The notes under the pieces: generated by a model | Seen by the model: the letters and a program-made list of their open reading frames with translations, nothing else | Database searches by the model: none | Told to the model about the DNA's origin: nothing | Shown here: positions 26,729 to 35,376 of the stretch, in pieces | Layout of the letters: every line of letters begins with the position of its first letter | How positions within the stretch are numbered: the stretch's first letter is position 1 | Position numbers and translations under genes: made by a program | NCBI GenBank assembly: GCA_963763365.1 | Contig: CAVXOE010000001.1 | Span: 1 to 64,000, forward strand | Source of the DNA: VAZQ01 sp963763365 | Lineage (GTDB): Bacteria > Pseudomonadota > Alphaproteobacteria > Rhizobiales > Xanthobacteraceae | Direction: 5' to 3' | DNA: 64,000 nt

Positions 26729-27286
26729 TTGAACGTGCATGTATCGCCATCCGGCTTTCCGGCCCTCGTTCTCAACGCGGACTTCCGCCCGCTCAGCTAC
26801 TATCCGCTGTCGCTCTGGTCCTGGCAGGACGCCATCAAGGCGGTATTCCTCGAGCGCGTGAACATCGTCGCCAATTACGACCGCGCGGTGCACAGCCCCA
26901 GCCTGGAGATAAAGCTGCCGAGCGTGGTCTCGCTCAAGACCTTCGTGAAGCCCGCGACGCAGCCCGCCTTCACGCGGTTCAACGTGTTCCTGCGCGACAA
27001 ATTTGCCTGCCAGTATTGCGGCTCGGACGACGACCTGACGTTCGACCATCTGCTGCCGCGCTCGCGGGGCGGCCACACGACCTGGGGGAACGTCGTGGCG
27101 GCCTGCTCGCCGTGCAACCTGCGCAAGGGCAACCTGACAATGGAAGAAGCGCGGATGTGGCCCTCGCAGATGCCGTTCCAGCCGAGCGTGAACCATCTGC
27201 ACCGCAACGGCCGCCGCTTCCCGCCGAACTACCTGCACGACAGCTGGCTCGACTATCTCTATTGGGACACCGAGCTCGATCCCTGA
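26729..27286 (+). CDS. HNH endonuclease domain protein
   Basis: Protein of 185 aa with a C-terminal HNH nuclease domain: CQYCGSDDDLTFDHLLPRSR, then GGHTTWGNVVAACSPCNLRK, giving the two CxxC zinc pairs and the HNH metal site. The N-terminal 85 residues (for example LNADFRPLSYYPLSLWSWQD) match a conserved domain seen in chromosomal proteins across alphaproteobacteria rather than in mobile homing enzymes. It starts with TTG behind a GGAGACGAGGAG purine run. Function unproven. Confidence 0.88.
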   Translation: MNVHVSPSGFPALVLNADFRPLSYYPLSLWSWQDAIKAVFLERVNIVANYDRAVHSPSLEIKLPSVVSLKTFVKPATQPAFTRFNVFLRDKFACQYCGSDDDLTFDHLLPRSRGGHTTWGNVVAACSPCNLRKGNLTMEEARMWPSQMPFQPSVNHLHRNGRRFPPNYLHDSWLDYLYWDTELDP

Positions 27287-27314
27287 TCGTTTGCGCACAC
27301 AACGGAGGCGACCC

Positions 27315-27770
27315 ATGGACCGCAGAGGCATTCTCGGCGTGTTGGCGGCAGGCTTCGCGGCCGTGGTGGCGACTGCGCGCGGCGCATCGGCCGAAGCCGA
27401 GCGCCCGCACCGGCTGGCGATTCACGTCGACCAGAACGATCCCGACCTGATGAATATGGCGCTGAACAACGCCGGCAATGTGATCGACTATTACGAATCG
27501 CGCGGCGAGAAAGTCGCGATCGAATTCGTCGTCTATGCGCAGGGCCTGCACATGCTGCGCGAGGACACGTCGCCGGTGAAGGACAAGATAAAGTCGCTAC
27601 GCGAGCGGCTTGCCGGCGCGACGTTCTCGGCCTGCCGCAACACCATGACCAATGTCGAGAAGAAGGAAGGCAAGCCGGTCAAGCTGATCGCCGAGGCGAC
27701 GGTGGTGCCCTCCGGGGTCGTGCGGCTGATGGAGCTGCAGGAGCAGGGCTGGAGCTACGTGCGGCCGTAA
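27315..27770 (+). CDS. DsrE-like periplasmic protein
   Basis: Protein of 151 aa with an N-terminal signal (MDRRGILGVLAAGFAAVVAT then ARGASAEA) and a DsrE/DsrF-like domain: HRLAIHVDQNDPDLMNMALN, KVAIEFVVYAQGLHMLRED. A single conserved-type cysteine is present in ATFSACRNTM. DsrE-like domains act in sulfur transfer, but this exported subgroup has no defined role. GGAGG lies 7-8 nt before the ATG. Confidence 0.8.
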   Translation: MDRRGILGVLAAGFAAVVATARGASAEAERPHRLAIHVDQNDPDLMNMALNNAGNVIDYYESRGEKVAIEFVVYAQGLHMLREDTSPVKDKIKSLRERLAGATFSACRNTMTNVEKKEGKPVKLIAEATVVPSGVVRLMELQEQGWSYVRP

Positions 27771-27972
27771 GTGCCGATTGCGCCGTGCATTCGCGCCGCG
27801 GGCGTTGTGGCGGAGCCGCGAACCTGGAATGCGCCGGATCGCCCTGTTGCATATAGGGTACAGGCGGTGGCTATCTCGATTATTCCGGTCACATGACGAT
27901 TTCGCGCCGCAATCGGAGGCATTCATCGCCGCGTTGATCTTTTGTAGCGTTGTGGGGGTAAGTATCGTGCGT

Positions 27973-28272
27973 ATGGCAAGCAACGACGTGGTCGATCAGT
28001 CCGGTTCGGCAATTATCGCGCTGCTGCAACGAGCCGCCGAAACCGCTCAGGCGGATTTTGAGCGCGCTGCTCAAACAGCGCATCAGCTCGCGATGCAGCT
28101 GCGGGCGGCGGAGGATCGCGCCGAAAAACTGCAGGAGCAGGTGAAGCATCTGGAGCAGCAGCAGCATCATGCGGAGGATTGGCTGCACCGCATTCACGAC
28201 GAGATCGCGGACAGGTTCTTGCGCAAGCCGCAAGAGCGCGGCCGGCCGGACGGCCGGCAACGAACCGCCTGA
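27973..28272 (+). CDS. Hypothetical coiled-coil protein
   Basis: Protein of 99 aa not assigned to a named family. Residues about 10-75 form a long predicted coiled coil rich in Ala, Gln and Glu (for example AAEDRAEKLQEQVKHLEQQQ), with a basic tail. No signal peptide or membrane segment from this start. It ends 33 bp before the molybdopterin hydroxylase gene. The frame is open further upstream, but that part looks non-coding. Confidence 0.6.
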   Translation: MASNDVVDQSGSAIIALLQRAAETAQADFERAAQTAHQLAMQLRAAEDRAEKLQEQVKHLEQQQHHAEDWLHRIHDEIADRFLRKPQERGRPDGRQRTA

Positions 28273-28305
28273 CGCGGCAGTCCGCCGAACCGAAGGACCA
28301 GGGGC

Positions 28306-30654
28306 GTGAAGGCCGCGAAGTACATCGGATCCCCGGTCAAGCGGATCGAGGATCGGCCGCTCCTTACGGGAACCGCCCGATTTGTCGCCGACCTGCGCTT
28401 TCCGGGCACGTGGGAGGCGGCGTTCGTGCGCAGCCCGCACGCGCACGCCAAGATCCGCGCGATCGATACGACCGCCGCGCGCCGCCTGCCGGGCGTCCAT
28501 GCGGTCTTCACCTTGCCCGACCTCGCGCCCCTCCTGACGCAGGTGCGGCTGCCGCTGCAGTTCCGCACCGCGCAACTGCCGCCCGACATCACGCCGTTCG
28601 TGCTCGCCAACGACGAGGTCGCCTTTGTCGGCGAAGCCGTCGCGGTCGTGATCGCGGATTCGCGCTATATCGCCGAGGACGCAACCGCGCTGGTCGACGT
28701 CGACTACGAACCGCTGCCGGCGATTTCGGACTGCCGGCGGGCGCTCGACGCATCGTCACCGCTCGCCCACGGCGAACGCAGCAGCAACCTGCTGATCGAG
28801 TTTCGGCAGTCCTACGGCGACATCGCCGGCGCATTCGCCCGCGCACCCCATCGCGCCAGCGTCAATCTCAAGCAGCATCGCGGCGGCGCGCATTCGATCG
28901 AAGGCCGCGGCGCGCTGGCCCACTACGATGTCAACGAAGACCGGTTGACGCTCTGGTCTTCGACGCAGCTTGCGCACGAAGTTCGTGGGTTTCTGATGCG
29001 GATGCTCGACCGCGACGAGAACCAGCTCCGCGTCGTCGCGCCTGACGTCGGCGGCGGCTTCGGCGCCAAGTTCGTGATGTATCCCGAGGAGGTCGTACTC
29101 TGCGTGGCCGCCTTGCTGCTCAAGCGTCCGGTGCAATGGATCGAGGACCGGCGCGAGCATTTTCTCGCCGCGGTGCAGGAGCGCGAACAATACTGGGACC
29201 TCGAAGTCGCCTTCGACAGCGACGGCTGCCTCCTCGGCGCGCGCGGTCAACTGATCCACGACGAAGGCGCCTACACGCCGCAGGGCATCAACCTGCCCTA
29301 CAACGCATCGACTGCGCTTCCCGGCCCCTACTTGCTGCCCGCCTACGAAATCAACGTACGGGTGGTGGAGACCAACAAGGTCGCCACCATGCCGGTCCGC
29401 GGCGCAGGTTATCCGGAAGGCGCCTTTGCGATGGAGCGCCTGCTCGATGCGATCGCGCAGAAGCTCGGGCTCGATCGCGCAGAAGTACGGCGGCGCAACC
29501 TCGTGCCGCCGGAAATGATGCCCTACGTCTCGCCGCTGAAGACGCGCTCCGGATCGCCGATCACACTCGACAGCGGCGATCTTCCCGGCGGGCAACGTAT
29601 CGCGTTGGAGATGATCGGCTACACGGACTTCCCCGAACGCCGGCGCCGTGCGCGGGCGGACGGCCGCTATCTTGGGATCGGCATCGGCAACGGCGTGAAG
29701 GGAACCGGCCGCGGCCCGTTCGAGTCCGGCATCGTGCGGATCGGCCGGTCCGGCCGCATCTCGGTCTACACCGGCGCCATGCCGATGGGACAGGGCATCT
29801 GCACCGCGCTGGCGCAAATCTGCGCCGAGGAGTTCGACGTCGCGCCGGACAGTGTCAGCGTCGTGGCCGGCGATACTGCCGTCATTCCCTATGGACAGGG
29901 CGGCTTCGCGAGCCGGCAGACCGTAACGGCAGGCTCGGCGGTGCACCTCGCGGCCGCAGCGGTGCGTCACAAGGCGCTGCAGGTGGCGGCGCATCTCCTG
30001 GAAACCAGTCCCGACGATCTCGAAATCCGCGACGGGCGGGTGGAGATCGCCGGCGCTCCGGGAAGCGGTCTGGCGCTGCGTGAAATCGCCGAGGCGGTCT
30101 CCGGCGTACCCGGCTATGCCATGCCCGGAAAGTTCGAGCCGGGTCTCGAAAGCATGCAAAGCTTTCTGCCCGACGCCCTCACCTACGGCGGAGGCTGTCA
30201 CGCGGTCGAGGTCGAGGTGGACATCGAGACCTGCGGCGTGCGCATTCTGCGCTACATCGTGGTCAACGACAGCGGGCGGATCATCAATCCCCAGATCGTG
30301 GAAGGGCAGCTCGTCGGCGGCACTGCGCACGGCATCGGCAACGCGCTCTACGAGTGGATGGGATACGACGGGCAGGCGCAGCCCATCACCACGACGTTTG
30401 CCGACTATCTTCTTCCGGGCGCGACCGAGGTTCCGAACATCGAAGTGCGATTCACCGAATTTCCCTCGCCGCTCAATCCGCTTGGCGTCAAGGGCGTCGG
30501 CGAATCGGGCTGCGTGCCGGCGGCCGGTGCGATCATTTCGGCCGTCGAGAACGCACTCGAGCCGTTTGGCGTGCGGATCACGGAATATCCGGTGACGCCG
30601 GCCCGGCTGTTCGCGTTGCTGCAATCGGCAAGACCGGGTAGCGCCTCAGTTTGA
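28306..30654 (+). CDS. Xanthine dehydrogenase family molybdopterin-binding subunit (orphan)
   Basis: Large catalytic subunit (782 aa) of a molybdenum hydroxylase. Motifs: SPVKRIEDRPLLTGTARFVA at the N-terminus, the Moco-binding loop PDVGGGFGAKFVMYPEE, the substrate-pocket region VRGAGYPEGAFAMERLLDAI and the catalytic-glutamate end segment GVKGVGESGCVP. The AYxCSFR loop of form-I CO dehydrogenase is absent, so it is not a CO oxidiser of that type. No FAD or 2Fe-2S subunit is adjacent. It is closely related to the large subunit at 48.8-51.2 kb. GTG start at 28306; convergent overlap of 9 bp with the next gene. Confidence 0.9.
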   Translation: MKAAKYIGSPVKRIEDRPLLTGTARFVADLRFPGTWEAAFVRSPHAHAKIRAIDTTAARRLPGVHAVFTLPDLAPLLTQVRLPLQFRTAQLPPDITPFVLANDEVAFVGEAVAVVIADSRYIAEDATALVDVDYEPLPAISDCRRALDASSPLAHGERSSNLLIEFRQSYGDIAGAFARAPHRASVNLKQHRGGAHSIEGRGALAHYDVNEDRLTLWSSTQLAHEVRGFLMRMLDRDENQLRVVAPDVGGGFGAKFVMYPEEVVLCVAALLLKRPVQWIEDRREHFLAAVQEREQYWDLEVAFDSDGCLLGARGQLIHDEGAYTPQGINLPYNASTALPGPYLLPAYEINVRVVETNKVATMPVRGAGYPEGAFAMERLLDAIAQKLGLDRAEVRRRNLVPPEMMPYVSPLKTRSGSPITLDSGDLPGGQRIALEMIGYTDFPERRRRARADGRYLGIGIGNGVKGTGRGPFESGIVRIGRSGRISVYTGAMPMGQGICTALAQICAEEFDVAPDSVSVVAGDTAVIPYGQGGFASRQTVTAGSAVHLAAAAVRHKALQVAAHLLETSPDDLEIRDGRVEIAGAPGSGLALREIAEAVSGVPGYAMPGKFEPGLESMQSFLPDALTYGGGCHAVEVEVDIETCGVRILRYIVVNDSGRIINPQIVEGQLVGGTAHGIGNALYEWMGYDGQAQPITTTFADYLLPGATEVPNIEVRFTEFPSPLNPLGVKGVGESGCVPAAGAIISAVENALEPFGVRITEYPVTPARLFALLQSARPGSASV

Positions 30655-31074
30655 TTGCGGCGGCGGGCTGGTCCAGCGCTCTTGCGCGATGGCATCGGAC
30701 CAGGCCGAGCCTGGCGGTTGTAGAGTTATCCACGTCTCTGCGAGTTTGCCATCTACGATCCGATAAGACTGCATGCCTGCCTGAGTTTGCGGTTCGCCGG
30801 TCCCGCGATCGCGCCACTTGAATGTAAAGCGGAACCACGCGCGATTGCCTGAAAGCAAGTGGTCATAAACGGCAACGCGCACGCCAGGCCGCTCCGCCTT
30901 CATCTTGGTGAGCTCCGCCGCGTAACTGTCCGCAGTAACCGTCCGGTCGCCCGCCGCTTCATGCCGGAGATAGGTCGGTCCTACGCAGCTCGGGACAAGA
31001 TCGTATCGGTCTTCGTGCCAAACAAGTTCCCATCGATCAAAGAGGTCGCGCGTAACGGATACGTCTTGCTGCAT
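30646..31074 (-). CDS. NTF2-like/SnoaL domain protein
   Basis: Protein of 142 aa with the cone-shaped NTF2-like (SnoaL, polyketide-cyclase-like) fold signature: RDLFDRWELVWHEDRYDLVP at the N-terminus and a C-terminal YRIVDGKLAETWITL. No export signal. Such proteins bind or isomerise small hydrophobic molecules, and the function here is unknown. Its end overlaps the end of the convergent molybdopterin subunit gene. Confidence 0.75.
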   Translation of the reverse strand: MQQDVSVTRDLFDRWELVWHEDRYDLVPSCVGPTYLRHEAAGDRTVTADSYAAELTKMKAERPGVRVAVYDHLLSGNRAWFRFTFKWRDRGTGEPQTQAGMQSYRIVDGKLAETWITLQPPGSAWSDAIAQERWTSPPPQSN

Positions 31075-31385
31075 TGAAGTGGCTCGCTATCCCTTGCCAA
31101 GTTTACCGCTAGGCATTGGCGTATTATGATGCCAAAGGGACCAAAAGACGAAAAGCGCCTCGCCGGCGTGAACGCCCGCGCCGTCATGATCGCTAAGATG
31201 GCGCCGGCGAGATCGAGAACGCGACCACACGGACGACGGCAAGAACGCCGCGGCCGTCGGAATATCCTTAAGTTGAGTTGGAGAGCCCGCGAATGCACCC
31301 TGCAAGGTTTTTTCAAGGCGACGACCCGCCTCTTGCTTATGGAATTGATCTGGGTCTGTTTTGTTAATCATAGGAGGTCGCTCTT
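31075..31385. other. Intergenic region, no supported gene
   Basis: Short open frames exist on both strands but none has a convincing start, composition or recognisable family. The last 15 bases hold a strong AGGAGG ribosome site for the gene at 31386. Confidence 0.5.
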
Positions 31386-32036
31386 ATGGCGGAAAACGAT
31401 AAATACCCTGGCGTTCGCATAGTAACAATCCTGACAGAGCCATCCACTGCAAGCGTCGCTACCGCGACGCTGAACTTTGGCAGCGGTTTTTGGCGAACTG
31501 CGACCCTCCCGCCTCGTCCCGCGCCTGAACATCCGATCTACTCATTAGTCGGACAAGTCGCTTCCGGGTGGGCACATGTTGATCACATGCTGGACATCAT
31601 GATCTGGGAATTGGCTGACGTTGAGGCGCAGGCTGGCGCTTGCATCACCGCCCAAATTGCCGGGACGTACGGACGCTTCAAAGCCGTTATCGCATTACTC
31701 ACGTTTCACCAGCAGCGCACAAATAGGAACCTTGAGCCTCTAATCAAAAAAGCGACAGAGCTTTCACACAAAGCGAGTGGACCCGGTGAAAGGCGACATC
31801 GCTCAGTTCATGATCCTTGGTACGAATATCCTGGCAGCGCCGATCAGACAGGTCAGTTTCGGGCTATGCCATCCAAAGACCCCCGATTTGGCATCACCCA
31901 AGTCGATCTGGACGAATTGAACGGCGCTCTGGATGACATCAAGAAATTTGCTGAGCGCGTGGAGGCATTCAGGAAGGACGTGCTAGACGCGCTCGTCACA
32001 TCGCCAAAAACACATCAGCGACCATCTACTGAATAG
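31386..32036 (+). CDS. Hypothetical protein, AT-richer than neighbours
   Basis: Protein of 216 aa that I do not recognise. The ATG follows AGGAGG by about 8 nt, and codon use is visibly less GC-biased than in neighbouring genes, suggesting transfer. The middle is helical (HVDHMLDIMIWELADVEAQA, FKAVIALLTF), and a conserved-looking HDPW motif occurs near residue 142. Layout resembles phage- or accessory-type helical proteins of unknown role. No transmembrane segment or signal peptide. Isolated, with non-coding gaps on both sides. Confidence 0.7.
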   Translation: MAENDKYPGVRIVTILTEPSTASVATATLNFGSGFWRTATLPPRPAPEHPIYSLVGQVASGWAHVDHMLDIMIWELADVEAQAGACITAQIAGTYGRFKAVIALLTFHQQRTNRNLEPLIKKATELSHKASGPGERRHRSVHDPWYEYPGSADQTGQFRAMPSKDPRFGITQVDLDELNGALDDIKKFAERVEAFRKDVLDALVTSPKTHQRPSTE

Positions 32037-32398
32037 ACGGCCAAGCTGAGACACGAAGATCGACAGGTGAATTTGGAACCACGGTCCGGCTCAAAACTGT
32101 GCGACTGGTCGAACTTTGACCCCCAAGCGTGCTCCGTAATACTTGCTCGACGGTGATGATCTGGGTGAAGCCGCTTCATCGTCATTGCGAGCGAAGCGAA
32201 GCAATCCAGGGGACGGCGCAATCCTGGATTGCTTCGTCGCTTCGCTCCTCGCAATGACGCCGGCGGATCGACCTGAAGACATCCCGCTTTCGGTCCTGAA
32301 TTTGCATGGGGAGAATGACCACTGCGTCGAGATGCGGCACAACTGATGACAAAGACAGGCTATCCTTGAGCAGTGACAAGGTTTGCCAGCGAGGTTCC
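32037..32398. other. Intergenic region holding one palindromic repeat
   Basis: This 362-bp gap has no supported gene. It contains the inverted repeat at 32180-32259 and the leader of the downstream TctC gene. Confidence 0.6.
32180..32259. repeat. Palindromic intergenic repeat (GTCATTGCGAGCGAAGCGAA type)
   Basis: Left arm begins CGTCATTGCGAGCGAAGCGA and runs into AGCAATCCAG; the right arm begins CTGGATTGCTTCG and ends CTCGCAATGACG. Arms of about 30 bp can fold into one long hairpin around a short loop. This sequence type is a common dispersed repeat in Hyphomicrobiales. Confidence 0.85.
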
Positions 32399-33388
32399 AT
32401 GCGCACACTCATTCGCGTCGGACTCTGTGTTCTCACAACCCTGGCGATGAACGGCGTTGCAACGCCTGGCTCGGCACAAACGTGGCCATCCCGGCCCGTC
32501 ACTCTTGTGGTGCCGTTCGCGGCCGGGAGCTCGACCGATACGGCGGCGCGTATTCTCTCGGTTGGAATGTCCGAGGCGCTCGGGCAGCAGGTGATCGTCG
32601 AGAACGTCGGCGGCGCCGCCGGAACAATCGGGACCATTCGCGTCGCGCGAGCGGCGCCGGACGGCTATCAGGTCCTGTTCGGCACCGTCGATACGATCGC
32701 GATTGCTCCTGCGCTGCAGAAGAAGCCCGCTTACGACAGCGTCAAGGATTTCACCCCGGCAGGAATGGTCGTCGAACAGCCGGTCGTCCTGATCGTGCGC
32801 AAGGACCTGCCGGTGACCACGCTGCAGGAATTTGCCGCCTATGCGAAAGCCAACCACGGCAAGATGCAATTCGGTTCCGCCGGCGTCGGTTCGGGCTCGC
32901 ACTTCTCCTGTGCCAAGCTGAACCTGGCGCTCGGCATCGACCCGATCCACGTGCCCTACCGCAGCTCGGGTCTCGCGGCTCAGGATCTGCTGGGCGGGCA
33001 ACTCGATTTCATCTGCGCGCTCGGCGGCACCGCGATGGGGCCGGTCGAGAGCGGCCAGGCGAAAGCGATCAGCCTGCTGACGGCCGAGCGCTCGGCGCTG
33101 TTCCCGAAACTGGCGACGTCCAAGGAACAGGGGGTGGCCGGGGTCAACTCCTATTTCTGGTCCGGTTTCTTTTTCCCGAAGCACACGCCCGAGGCCATCG
33201 TGCAGCGGTTTTCCGATGCAGGCAGCCGCACGCTCGCCAATCCGTCGACGGTCGAACGGCTGCGCAAGGCCGGCATCGAGCCGATTGCCGCCGACCGCCA
33301 GTCTCCGGCTTATCTGCAGAAATTCCTCCAGGCCGAAATGGAGAGCTGGGCCGCGCAGGTGAAGACGATCGGCATTCCCCTGCAGTAA
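32399..33388 (+). CDS. Bug/TctC family binding protein
   Basis: Periplasmic binding protein of 329 aa with signal peptide (hydrophobic LIRVGLCVLTTLAMNGVAT, cleavage near GSAQT). Family motifs: PVTLVVPFAAGSSTDTAAR, VIVENVGGAAGTIG and APDGYQVLFGTVDT; the mid-protein HVPYRSSGLAAQDLLGGQLD is intact. No TctA/TctB nearby. It precedes the SsuABC-type ABC operon but with a 206-bp gap. Ligand unknown. Confidence 0.9.
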   Translation: MRTLIRVGLCVLTTLAMNGVATPGSAQTWPSRPVTLVVPFAAGSSTDTAARILSVGMSEALGQQVIVENVGGAAGTIGTIRVARAAPDGYQVLFGTVDTIAIAPALQKKPAYDSVKDFTPAGMVVEQPVVLIVRKDLPVTTLQEFAAYAKANHGKMQFGSAGVGSGSHFSCAKLNLALGIDPIHVPYRSSGLAAQDLLGGQLDFICALGGTAMGPVESGQAKAISLLTAERSALFPKLATSKEQGVAGVNSYFWSGFFFPKHTPEAIVQRFSDAGSRTLANPSTVERLRKAGIEPIAADRQSPAYLQKFLQAEMESWAAQVKTIGIPLQ

Positions 33389-33594
33389 TCGGTCGGGGTT
33401 TCCATCCGGAATTCGGCAAGTCCCAATGCGGGGCTTGGTGCCGGCCGCTGCGATGATCGGCCACCACTTAAGAGAGCGGTCCCGCGCTTGACTCTCCTGA
33501 TCTTTCAGAACACGATTTTCCAACATTTCAGAGGACCGATGCCCGTTCCCGCGACCGTCCGGGGCATGTTTTGGGTTGCACCGGAGCCGCCCAG

Positions 33595-34374
33595 GTGACC
33601 GCGGTCGCGCTGCAATCTCACGACAGCGGTCCGATGGTTTCGGTGCGGAACGTCTCACGCTATTTCCGCGATTCCGCCGGCGGACACGTTCATGCGCTGG
33701 ACGACATATCCTTTGCGCTCGCAGCCGGTGAAATCGTCGCGCTGCTCGGGCCGTCGGGGTGCGGGAAGAGCACCCTGCTGAACATCATCGCCGGGCTTCA
33801 GCGTGCGGATGCCGGGACCGTCACGGTGAACGGCCGCGAGGTTACGCCGCGCAGCATGCCGTCGCTCGGCTACGTCTTTCAGGAAGATCGTCTGTTCCCG
33901 TGGCGAACGGCGCTGCGCAACGTGACCTTCAGTCTCGAAGCTGGAAGCATGCCGCGCAACGAGCGGGACACCCGGGCGAAGAAAGTCCTGGATCTGATGG
34001 ATCTGACCGGGTTCGCCAAAGCGTATCCGCATCAGCTTTCCGGCGGCATGCGGTCGCGCGTTGCGCTGGCGCGCTCGCTGGTCCTCGATCCACCGATTCT
34101 GCTGATGGACGAACCGTTCGGCCGGCTCGATGCGCAGACGCGCGCGCAGATGCACGCCGAGGTGCTGAGGCTCAAGGAGATGCTCGACATGTCGATCATC
34201 TTCGTGACCCACGACGTCGAAGAGGCGGTGATTCTGGCGGATCGCATCATCGTGATGAATCCGCGGCCGGGCCGGATCAAGACGGTGCTGCCGGTGACGC
34301 AGCCTCGCCCGCGTGACAGCACCGCGCCGGATATCTCCGCGCATATTCGCGAACTCAAAAGTTTGATCAATTAG
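33595..34374 (+). CDS. ABC transporter ATPase (nitrate/sulfonate/taurine type)
   Basis: Nucleotide-binding subunit of 259 aa in the SsuB/TauB group. Walker A GPSGCGKSTLLNI, Q-loop VFQEDRLFPW, signature HQLSGGMRSRVALARSL, Walker B ILLMDEPFGRLD and switch THDVEEAV are all intact. Start is uncertain: GTG at 33595 has GGAG 8 nt upstream; TTG at 33571 and ATG at 33634 are alternatives. First gene of a plus-strand operon with its binding protein and permease. Confidence 0.93.
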   Translation: MTAVALQSHDSGPMVSVRNVSRYFRDSAGGHVHALDDISFALAAGEIVALLGPSGCGKSTLLNIIAGLQRADAGTVTVNGREVTPRSMPSLGYVFQEDRLFPWRTALRNVTFSLEAGSMPRNERDTRAKKVLDLMDLTGFAKAYPHQLSGGMRSRVALARSLVLDPPILLMDEPFGRLDAQTRAQMHAEVLRLKEMLDMSIIFVTHDVEEAVILADRIIVMNPRPGRIKTVLPVTQPRPRDSTAPDISAHIRELKSLIN

Positions 34375-34383
34375 GAGGCTCAC

Positions 34384-35376
34384 ATGCACAAGCTCGCCCT
34401 GTTCGGTCTGGCTCTCCTGGGGGTGGCGGCATCCGCGCCAGCCAACGCCCAGGATGTCAGAGTGGGATACTGGGCCAGCGGCGCCTCGGCGGCGATTGGA
34501 CTCGTGCTCGAAGAAGGAAAGTTCCTGGAGGCCGAGGGACTCAAGCCCACCTGGACGACGGTGACGAAGCTTGCCGAAGTCAACCGGGCGCTGATCTCGC
34601 GCTCGATCGATATCGCCGTCGTCGGCGGTACGCTGCCGAGCCTGCGGCTGGGCGCCGAGAACGTGCCGGCGAAGATCATCCTCGCCAATCTGATCGCGGA
34701 TGCGAACTTCGTCGTCGCGGAACAATCGCCGATCAAGACGCTTGCGGACCTGAAGGGCAAGAAGATCGGTTCGACACCGCCCGGGAGCACGATGCACGCG
34801 CTGGTTTCGGCGCTTCTTCAGGGAAATTACGGTCTGTCCGAACGCGATTTCCAGCAGATCCCTTCGGGCGAAGCTCAGCTTCTGACCTTCCTCCAGCGCG
34901 GCGAGATCGATGCGGCCTTGATGCGTACCATCACGCTGCGGACGTTTGGCAGCCAGGCCAAGCTCAGGACGCTCGGGACCGTGCCCGACGAATGGAGGAA
35001 GCTGATCAAGGCGGATTCGCCGCCGCTCCTCGGCGTGGGGGTCGCCGACGCCGCATTCGCCAACAGCAAACCCGACGCGGTCGTGAAGCACATCGTCGCC
35101 AACATCAAGGCGACCCAATGGGGCGCGAAGAATCCCGCCAAGGTCGCCGACATCCTCAAGCGCCGGCTGCAGATGTCCGAAGCCGACGCGCAGGCCTTCG
35201 CCGAAACCTGGAGCAACAGCTACATCGCCTCGTTCGACGAGGCCGACCTCACGTCGCTGCTGCGCATGGCGGAAATCTTCAAGGCGGCGGACAACTTCCC
35301 GGGCACCGTCACGCGCGACGTGTTCATGCCGCAGTTCTACGCCAAAGCGAAAGAGATCGTCGGCGCCCAGCGATGA
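34384..35376 (+). CDS. ABC transporter binding protein (SsuA/NMT1-like)
   Basis: Periplasmic binding protein of 330 aa, with signal peptide (LALFGLALLGVAASAPANAQ) and the NMT1/SsuA-like fold: VRVGYWASGASAAIGLVLEE, ALISRSIDIAVVGGTLPS, KGKKIGSTPPGSTMHALVSA. An AGGAGG site lies 9 nt before the ATG. Partner of the adjacent ATPase and permease; the stop overlaps the permease start (ATGA). Members bind alkanesulfonates, nitrate, pyrimidine precursors or aromatic acids; ligand here unknown. Confidence 0.9.
   Translation: MHKLALFGLALLGVAASAPANAQDVRVGYWASGASAAIGLVLEEGKFLEAEGLKPTWTTVTKLAEVNRALISRSIDIAVVGGTLPSLRLGAENVPAKIILANLIADANFVVAEQSPIKTLADLKGKKIGSTPPGSTMHALVSALLQGNYGLSERDFQQIPSGEAQLLTFLQRGEIDAALMRTITLRTFGSQAKLRTLGTVPDEWRKLIKADSPPLLGVGVADAAFANSKPDAVVKHIVANIKATQWGAKNPAKVADILKRRLQMSEADAQAFAETWSNSYIASFDEADLTSLLRMAEIFKAADNFPGTVTRDVFMPQFYAKAKEIVGAQR

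Noticed and set aside
28756..30624. Long minus-strand frame opposite the 28.3-kb molybdopterin subunit
   Set aside because: Shadow frame; translation lacks family features and the plus-strand gene is clear.
30981..31371. Small minus-strand frames in the gap at 31.1-31.4 kb
   Set aside because: No ribosome site, weak composition, and overlapping frames without recognisable domains.
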